A stretch of 64,000 nt of DNA from Isochrysis galbana (taxonomy: Eukaryota > Haptophyta > Isochrysidales > Isochrysidaceae): positions 1,405,398-1,469,397 of the forward strand of contig CM030931.1 in NCBI GenBank assembly GCA_018136815.1. Direction: 5' to 3'. Positions within the stretch are counted from its first letter, which is position 1; each line of letters begins with the position of its first letter. This document shows, in pieces, positions 57,376-64,000 of this stretch. The translations under genes and the position numbers were made by a program. The notes beneath the pieces were generated by a model that made no database searches, was not told the DNA's origin, and was given only the letters and a program-made list of their open reading frames with translations.

Positions 57376-58176
57376 ATGCTTGCCCTCGCATCTCCCTCGA
57401 CCCTTAGCATCGCGACGCCGCCCGCGCCCAAGCTGAAGAACTGGCTGCCCTTTATCGAGCGCCCGGCTTATCTTGATGGTACCTTTGCTGGCGATGTCGG
57501 CTTCGACCCGCTCGGCCTGATCAACATTGAAGGTCCATGGTGGGACATCGCAGGTGCCTCCATGCCGGCACGCCGTGTGGCTTGGATGCGAGAGGCCGAG
57601 ATCAAGCACGCCCGCCTAGCCATGCTTGCTGCTGCAGGATGGCCGTTGTCGGAGCTCTGGCATGGTCCACTCGCTGGCATCACCGGCCTACCTTTCGAGC
57701 TCGACTCCACCCAGGGGAGGGCACCTGCAGTATTGAATGGGAACATTGGTGAGGCAGCACCCGTGCTCGCTCTCGCTCTTCTCTTTGCCTCTTACCTCGA
57801 ATGTGCAACTCTTGATCAAGTTCATGGTTTGACTGCTACGGGGAAGACGATTTCCGCAAAGAGCGGCCAGCCCGTTCTCAAGACGTATACTCCTGGGGAT
57901 CTGAACTTTGATCCTTTCAACCTCTACACATTTTTCGGCTGGCAGGCGCCCCCAATGATCGAGGCTTCCGCATCGGCAGATCCGGAGTATCGGATGCGCT
58001 GGATTGCCTTCAACAGGAAAGAGATGGAGACTGCGGAAATCAAAAATGGTCGTCTCGCTATGCTTGGAATCACAGGATTTGCTTTTCAGGAGGCCCTTTG
58101 GGGCACTCCGGTTGTAGACCAAACTCCGCTCCTCTTCACCCCCATCAGTGACCTCATCTTCTCTGGAAGATATTAA
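57376..58176 (+). CDS. Light-harvesting chlorophyll-binding protein (three-helix LHC)
   Basis: 266 residues, apparently without introns. Before helix 1 it has FIERPAYLDGTFAGDVGFDPLGL, the motif that ends the stromal N-terminus of LHC proteins. Helix 1 has EAEIKHARLAMLAAAGW and helix 3 has EMETAEIKNGRLAMLGITGF; both are E-x-x-x-H/N-x-R chlorophyll-ligand motifs, with a hydrophobic helix 2 (GEAAPVLALALLFASYLE) between. These proteins bind chlorophyll and carotenoid in the thylakoid antenna. The motif set fits the red-lineage/FCP-like side of the family, but I cannot assign a subfamily. The N-terminus before PAPKLKNW lacks a signal peptide. Just upstream, TGTTTGCTTCTCCTAG at 57347 could be a 3' splice site, so a targeting exon may be missing. 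Confidence 0.92.
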   Translation: MLALASPSTLSIATPPAPKLKNWLPFIERPAYLDGTFAGDVGFDPLGLINIEGPWWDIAGASMPARRVAWMREAEIKHARLAMLAAAGWPLSELWHGPLAGITGLPFELDSTQGRAPAVLNGNIGEAAPVLALALLFASYLECATLDQVHGLTATGKTISAKSGQPVLKTYTPGDLNFDPFNLYTFFGWQAPPMIEASASADPEYRMRWIAFNRKEMETAEIKNGRLAMLGITGFAFQEALWGTPVVDQTPLLFTPISDLIFSGRY

Positions 58177-58274
58177 GTTCCGGGGAAGTGCCTCAGTCAT
58201 CGGCGATGCGAGAACTGCCGTGCCTGATATGCCATGAACAGTGCACCTACGTATGATCGGATGTTACGTGTTCA

Positions 58275-59100
58275 TTGACTGGTGTAATGTCATTTTCATT
58301 TGCCAATTTTAGTCCGTGCTATCTATCCGACTCCGACGTCTTGACAAAATCACCGCTACGAGTGAGTACGGCTTGTGGCAGTGTGCTAATATCACTCCAT
58401 ACGACCATACGCCCTTACCTAACCACTTCCCCTACCTTCCCCCTTCCGCGGGAGAATCGCCTCGACATCACCAAAGACGACTGTAAACACATAGCCAAGT
58501 TATACACCCTGCCGTTGCTAAAACACACCGACAAACACCCACACTTCAAACACATCACCCACAGGAGGATAGGAACCAAGAATAGATTCGAAAACAGCAC
58601 AACGAGAAAATGCAGGATGTGCAACCGTTACCAAGAAGATTCGTGTCACCTAGCGTGGTGCCCAGAGACGAGGAAAACCTTCGACACTATAGACTATAGA
58701 CGCAATAGCTAATTATACCCCTGAACCAAACAGGACTAGAAAACAGAAGTCGGAAGATAGACTGTTTGCATACCCGTCTTCGTCGACGCCCGATAGCTTA
58801 AAAACCCTCTACGTGATAGCATGGAGGTACATAATAAAAGACTTCTACAGTCTACAGAATAGAGTTTGAATCACACAAATACCACTACATACCGGTTTTA
58901 GAATCCACGCTGAAAAGGTTCACTACCTTGGTGTGGGGCCTTACCCCGCCGGACGGACACTACCGAATGCGCACGCGCGCGGTGGTTCAGGGTAGAAAAC
59001 CCAAGCTCAAAAGACCGCTGGAGCTCAGCGCCCCCATCTTTATAGAAAACGAAAAAGGAAAGTTAAAAATGAACGACAACCTTGGCCTCGTGGCTGACAA
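58275..59100 (+). pseudogene. LINE-like remnant with zinc-binding C-terminal motif
   Basis: The frame ending at 58712 contains CRMCNRYQEDSCHLAWCPETRKTF, a C-x2-C...H-x4-C arrangement like the zf-RVT segment at the end of many LINE reverse transcriptases. After stops, another open stretch from 58838 (VYRIEFESHKYHYIPVLEST...) may be the continuation. No reverse transcriptase core is seen, so this is a tentative call for a 5'-truncated, decayed element about 100 bp downstream of the light-harvesting gene. Confidence 0.4.
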
Positions 59101-59833
59101 AATAGACAAAAAACCGCCTGTCATGGCTCGGCCACCAGGCTCTAGAGTATCCACAGCACCATGCACGCGATTGCGATTGCGCCAAGCAAGAGGGGTTCAG
59201 GAAGTAGCAGCAGCAGCGGCCCTTCTTCGCTCTTCGCTTCTTCTTAGCCTGTCGAGTCGAGCGGAGCCGGAGGGCTCTGGGCCACTCCGTCGCGAGCGTC
59301 ACCGGCGGTTAGCGCGGCGCCTTGGCCCTCCTCCCCGCCGGGAGTCGGGTGAATGAAATTCTGGATGGGGTCGGGCATCCCCATTTGGGTGTCTGGACGG
59401 GGGACGAACGGCGAACGAAGGGCGGTGGGGCGCGCAAGATGGCGCGGCTCCGCGTCACTTACGAGTCGAGCCATGCCGCCTTCCGCTGAAGAAGAGGAGG
59501 AGGAGGCGGCGGAGATGCGAGCCGCAGGTGAGAAGCCGCAGGCGGAAGACGGAGCAGGAAGGAGGAGGTGGCGGTGGCTAGACTGTGGACTGTGGACTGT
59601 GGGGCGCTAAGCAACTATCTATAGTAGCTAGCCTATCCACAACGTTTGAGAGTGAGTGTGAGTGCCATTACCGATTACTTGTTCCTAGACTGTTAACAAT
59701 TGCAATGACAAATACAACGTTGGACGTTGGCAATGACAATGCAGGCTGTTTATGGTCTCCGGCTGGGGTTTATGATCTCCGGTTGAAGCTCGTTCAACCC
59801 TATCATCGTGTTGCCCAAACGCCCAAAGTGTCC
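59101..59833. other. Intergenic, no gene supported
   Basis: Contains a GAAGAAGAGGAGGAGGAGGCGGCGGAG purine tract at 59488 and several TGGACTG direct repeats near 59582-59602. No recognisable protein. Confidence 0.35.
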
Positions 59834-59852
59834 AGCCAGCAAACATACGAAT

Positions 59853-60726
59853 AAATAATAATCAATGTTATATCCTAGCCAACCCCACTAGCTAATTGGA
59901 CATAACGTCTCAGTCCCGGAATCCCGCCATGCCTGACGGGCCAGGTGTCCGAGTGAGTGATACCGGCGGGTGGGGGCACTGCCCCCTCCCCTCGATATTT
60001 GTCCTCCCCCCAGTGCATGCACCGGCCCCGCGCACCCCAGCGCGTCCTCTCCTCGAGCCCACGCTGGGGGAAAACCCCTTTCGGGTAAAAGCAACGCAGG
60101 GGGGGGGGGGCATTCGTGAGATAGGAGCCCAGAAGCGCTAATCTCCCTCGCTAGAGCGAGTGGCCGCGGCGAGCCGCGGCCCTTCCCTCCTGGCTCTGGC
60201 GCCCCCGTCTTCTCTTACCCAAACGGGGCGAGAAGACACGTTTCTGCCGGAGGGGAGAGCTGCCGCTCCCCCCTCCCCTACCTCTTCCCTTTTCCTCCTC
60301 TCTTCCCTGCGGCGGGGGCCCATGGCGCGCGCCTGCGGCCCCTCTTCAGGTCCCCAGGAGGCCGGCAGGGGCCTGGGAGCACAGCTCAGGGGGCAGGTGG
60401 GGCTGGGGCATGGCCCTGGCCCCTCCTGCCTCTCCCTCGCTGGCTCTCGAGCCCCTGCCAGTCGACTGGAACTGGCTGGGGGGTCCTGATCAGGGGGGCC
60501 CACGGGGAGGAGGGGCTGGTCAGAGGGATGGGCAGGCCACGACGGGCCAGGGCGGGCGAGTCAGGCGGGCCTGTGGGGAGAGGAATGGGTCAGCAGGGCT
60601 GTGTGCTCCCGGCAAGCCATCAGGCGTGCCAGGAGAGTGGGTGGTTCCTCCCCCATGGCAGGGGAGGAGTGGAGAGAGAGGTGGGCTCGTGCCCAGCCAT
60701 GGGCGAACTAAGTATAAACTTAGTTG
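59853..60726 (-). mobile_element. Short retroposon, copy 2 (874 bp, 19-bp target duplication)
   Basis: Flanked by perfect AGCCAGCAAACATACGAAT at 59834-59852 and 60727-60745. On the minus strand it starts with the hairpin AACTAAGT-TTAT-ACTTAGTT (8-bp perfect stem) and ends with an A/T-rich tail (ATAACATTGATTATTATTT). It aligns along its length with copy 1 in inverted orientation, with differences mostly in G/C-run length and isolated substitutions. Confidence 0.75.
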
Positions 60727-60745
60727 AGCCAGCAAACATACGAAT

Positions 60746-61031
60746 GCAGCCAAGCCATCTTTATCCGTTGAAAAATCTATTGATATTGGGTGTGCTGCCT
60801 ATGCGCGTGCGTGAGCGCGCGCTTTGCCGCACTCTTGGATCGGCTTCGGCGCGAAACCCTATTGCATCTGCTTCCGTGAAGCATCCCATCACCAACCGAC
60901 ATTTCCAAGTCACAAGTAGGAAGAGCGGCACGTGAGGTGAAACCCACATCGAAATCGACACAACCCTATTGCACGCTACACAAGTGAATGACTGAGCACA
61001 ATCCTTGAATGCGCAAGGGTGTCGCGAGCCC
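60746..61031. other. Intergenic, no gene supported
   Basis: Short A/T-richer stretch between the retroposon and the 3' end of the EF-hand gene. Probably partly 3' untranslated region. Confidence 0.35.
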
Positions 61032-62078
61032 TTACATGAGATGTGCCAATGTGGGATCCACTACGGATGCCATGCCTTTCACATGAGGCACCATTGTGGC
61101 ACCTGGCTTAAGTCCCGAGCCATTCTTCGACTTGGCAGCCAGCTGCTGGATTTTGGCGTATTGACTGAACTTGATATTCTTTTCCGTATCGTCATTCGAG
61201 ATGATGGCCTGTAAGCGTGGACATGACAATTGCAAATGAGCATGGATGACTGCAAAACTCGATACTTACAGCAAGCAGCTGTTTTATGCACGCTATCCTA
61301 ACCTCAAGTGGACCTTACATTGCATGTGGCGGGGAGGCTGTGGAGTGCTTAGGCTCCGTGGTGCACCCAATCGCCCCTCGGGGTGGCGTACCTTGACGTG
61401 TTCATCAACACATTCCCGTCCATAGCGCGCATAGAGCAGAGTGACTGCCTCGTCAAGATCCATCGAGCCATTCAGGTTCTTGTCGTGCATGATGAATTCC
61501 ACCACATTGAAGAGCTTCCGCGGCTCGAAACCTGAAAGAGAGAAGGGCGGGGCGTGAGCAAGCGGCGTCTGAATACATGCCAGCAAAGCCGAGGAGTGGT
61601 GTACGATTTCAGGAAGTGGCCCCGCACCGGTTTGATCATCGCGAATCCTGTAGAACATTGCCCGAAATTCGTCCCAATCGACGCACCCGTCAGCGTCATC
61701 GTCGACCTCCCAAATCATGAGCGCGGCATCGTCCCGCTTAACTTTGTGCCCCAGGAAGTCCAACTCTTGGATCAAATCCTCCACCGACATCTTGCCGTTC
61801 CCGGACTTATTCAGGCGTTTGAATGCTCGACGGAGGGTTTCAAGTTCCTGCAGTAATCAGCCGGGCATGAACACTAACTGCACACGACACTGTCAACTGG
61901 GAAGAAGGAGAAAGCAAGCTCTTTTCCATGTCAGCCAGAATCAAACTACTGCGTCGAGGATGCGCTCGGCATATCGTCGCCGCCGCACCTGTGCCTCCTT
62001 GAACTCGCGGTGCTCCTTCTCTCGACGCGCCTTCTCGAGCTCAGCCTCCTTACGGACCTGCTTGTTCGTCGCCGACAT
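61032..62078 (-). CDS. EF-hand calcium-binding protein (4 exons)
   Basis: Exons in coding order are 62078-61950, 61847-61628, 61531-61392 and 61208-61032. GT-AG introns are 102, 96 and 183 nt; phases agree; 221 residues. The N-terminal 43 residues form a highly charged helix (KEAELEKARREKEHREFKEA). EF-hand 1 (NKSGNGKMSVED) is degenerate. EF-hands 2 (DDDADGCVDWDE) and 3 (DKNLNGSMDLDE) have canonical loops with Asp at 1 and Glu at 12. The C-terminus is basic (AKIQQLAAKSKNG). Such proteins act as calcium sensors. It shares a 642-bp divergent promoter region with DNAI7/CASC1, which suggests but does not prove a flagellar role. Confidence 0.87.
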
Positions 62079-62720
62079 GACGGGCCTCGCTCACGCGCCG
62101 ACGAGCTTTGGCGGCGGTACCCCCACTGGCGGAGCGAGAGGGCCGGGATCGAGCCTTACTCGCCGCCTGCGGCTGCGGCTGCCGAGAAGGGGAAGGGGGT
62201 GCTGGGGCGGGGTCCTCCCTCTGTGCTGTTGAGCCGACGAGAGGCGAGACGAGACGTTACGAGGGGGGAGGGGGCGGATGGGGGAGAGGGGGCGAGGAGA
62301 GGAAGCGAGAGGGATAAGAAGAGAGGTCGTCCAGGCATCCGGGGGAGCGGGCGGAAGGGCACACCGTCACGACACTCGTTACCCTATCAACTAACGCACA
62401 TGACGTGTGATTTCGATCGGGGTACTTTAGTCTGCGTGCGTGCGTGCCTCTCTATCTGTTTCTTCCGTCTCTTCTCATATGCAAATCAACAATATCTTGC
62501 CCATCGCTCTCTCCCCTCTGTTATTCTCCTCTCTTCTTCTGGCTCTCCTCCTCTGCTCTACCGCCCACCCTCCCCTGTTGTTCCATTCTCTTGTTTTCTC
62601 CCTCTCGTGCATACACATATCCCTCTCTCCTCTTTCTCAATCTCTTCTCTCTTACTCCCTGCCTCCGCCACCGGCCCGCTCTCGTCCCTCTCTCACCACA
62701 CCTCGCTCCCCGGCTGCCCG
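62079..62720. promoter_or_regulatory. Divergent promoter region between the EF-hand and DNAI7 genes
   Basis: 642 bp between two outward-facing start codons. On each gene's coding strand the stretch before the ATG is pyrimidine-rich (minus strand of 62150-62330, plus strand of 62500-62720). No TATA box is evident. Other start codons in this window have the same kind of leader. Confidence 0.45.
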
Positions 62721-64000
62721 ATGGCGCCAAAGGCGAAGAAGCCCTCCAAGGCCGAGCTCGCCGCGGAGGCGGAGCGGTTGGCCGAGGAGCAGCGGATTGC
62801 CGATGAGATCGAAGCCAAGCGCCAAGAGGAGCTCCGCATCGAGAGGGAGGCCCATGAGGCCGTAGAGGCGGAACAGAGGCGTGCAGCAGAGGAGGAGCAC
62901 ATCGCACGTGTAGCCGCGGAGCTCGAGATTCACGGCCCGTCGTACGCATCAGAGGCTGCAGAACTGCGCAAGGAGCGCGCCGCCTTTGAAGCCGACAAGC
63001 TGTGGAATCGGTACATCACAGACACTGTGCTTCCTGACCCAACCGACCAGCCCGGGGTTCGCTCCTACCTTTATGCGTGGGAAACGAGTCCAACATCAAG
63101 TGATCTCGAAAAGGCGTTCGATGAGTTGCAGGAGGCTGCCACCCTGCGGACCAATCTGGTGACTGAATCGATGCTCGCACAGGAACAGGTGCGCAAGGCC
63201 TGCCTTCATGACGCCTCCCTTTGCTGTACTATCAAGCTGCTTTCTCCCAGAACATTGTTGTGCTGGTACGCTCTAGATTTGGAAGTTGGAAGGCCTGGTG
63301 ATGCGGAATCGATTCACCCACAATGTGGTTCTGTTTTTACCCTGCCCTGAATAGGGCGATTTGGCACGGGCAACATGGCAGCGGGAGCTAGTTGCTGAGC
63401 TTGATGAGCTGGTGCAATCCAAGCTGGATGCTGCGACGGCAGCATTCCTCGTCTCCACGGAAAGCCTTCCCGAAGCTAAGGCTGGCGACGTCTCTCGCCA
63501 AGGCTTCCGTGAAGGCACCTTCTCAGCCGGGCTTTGGGTCAACTTGACCAAGAACCCGAGGACCAAGGTATGGTGATTTCCGTCTGGCCCATGGGCATCA
63601 GGCCGCACGACTCGGATTTCTGGTCTCTTTGGGCTATTCTACACGCACCGTCTTTGCGTTGGCATAGTCTATCCTACTGCAACATTGCGCAATCATGCCT
63701 TTTCGCTTTTACTCACCGAGGTGGACTCAATCTTCTCCTGCACCTTTGCTTCAGGTTGTGGACTTCTCCCAAATCGGCATCTCTACTGAGATCCCCAAAA
63801 CTCTCGCTTTGGGCTCTGTGGCTATCCGAGCATTCCAATCTTATGTTGATCACGTTACGCCCGTCAACGAGCTTGTGTTAGAGGAACTCGAGGCCTCCGA
63901 TCAAAACGAACACGAAAATGCAGGCGCCAACCCTGAAGACACAGAGGCGGAGGCGAATCGCACTGCGGCGGACGCAAAGGTTGCTGAAAGCTTGCCCCAC
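62721..64000 (+). CDS. DNAI7/CASC1 (IC97)-like axonemal protein, 5' part
   Basis: Exons are 62721-63188, 63355-63567 and 63755 to beyond the window edge (introns 166 and 187 nt, GT-AG, phase 0). The N-terminus is a long charged coiled coil (KAELAAEAERLAEEQRIADEIEAKRQEE) as in CASC1/IC97. Then come SYLYAWETSP, FLVSTESLPEA and LWVNLTKNPRTK with VVDFSQIGISTEIPKTLAL. These match the W-x-N-L-x-K-N-P...F...I-G-F-E-I-P-R signature of the family, which associates with inner-arm dynein in motile flagella. It implies that the organism builds motile flagella. The protein is open at the window end; 309 residues are visible. Confidence 0.85.

Overview
This is a nuclear segment of a eukaryotic, probably unicellular alga. 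Six protein-coding genes are recognisable and five of them have GT-AG introns. They encode a kinesin-13, a fatty-acyl-AMP ligase, a DEAD-box helicase with a signal-peptide-like N-terminus, an NCS2-type permease, a three-helix light-harvesting protein with the GDVGFDPLG motif, an EF-hand protein and the axonemal dynein-associated DNAI7/CASC1 (IC97) protein. The light-harvesting protein means a photosynthetic cell, the IC97 homologue means a cell line that builds motile flagella, and the helicase N-terminus would suit a complex plastid. I cannot name the species. Long G/C homopolymers, pyrimidine-rich leaders upstream of start codons and many transposon relics are conspicuous throughout.

Layout. 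1-2.3 kb: hAT transposase relic with its terminus, a dispersed repeat and a hairpin-bearing tandem repeat. 3.1-4.15 kb: tentative two-exon gene. 5.7-6.6 kb: element with 60-bp terminal inverted repeats starting CACTA. 7.3-10.9 kb: kinesin-13 (minus, 8 exons). 11.97-35.62 kb: a nest of LTR retrotransposons. 36.7-39.6 kb: fatty-acyl-AMP ligase. 42.5-44.0 kb: DEAD-box helicase. 44-46 kb: hAT debris and the first copy of a short retroposon. 47.1-49.4 kb: NCS2 permease (minus). 50.7-53.4 kb: piggyBac-like pseudogene split by a second retroposon copy, then a MITE. 54.0-57.2 kb: two small tentative genes and repeats. 57.4-58.2 kb: light-harvesting protein. 58.3-59.1 kb: LINE-like debris. 59.85-60.73 kb: third retroposon copy (inverted). 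61.0-64 kb: EF-hand gene and DNAI7/CASC1 gene head to head; the latter runs off the window.

The retrotransposon nest is the most striking part. An old, internally deleted Ty3/gypsy-like element (C, 160-166 bp LTRs) is interrupted at codon-level precision by a 21.4-kb insertion flanked by a 5-bp target duplication (AAGAA at 12343-12347 and 33768-33772). Removing the insertion restores a continuous C pol reading frame. The insertion holds two near-identical ~10.1-kb units (A and B) that share an LTR-like block and are separated by a 100-base assembly gap. The intact 2218-codon pol of unit A has, ahead of protease, reverse transcriptase, RNase H and a truncated integrase, a ~190-residue domain that resembles phage/bacterial DNA cytosine-methyltransferase-like proteins (PPC motif, VENP motif). 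This looks like a gypsy element that captured a methyltransferase-like gene.

A second novelty is a family of three ~0.86-0.93 kb retroposons. Each has a 5' terminal hairpin with a TTAT loop, an A/T-rich 3' tail and perfect 17-19 bp target-site duplications. One of them interrupts the piggyBac-like gene.
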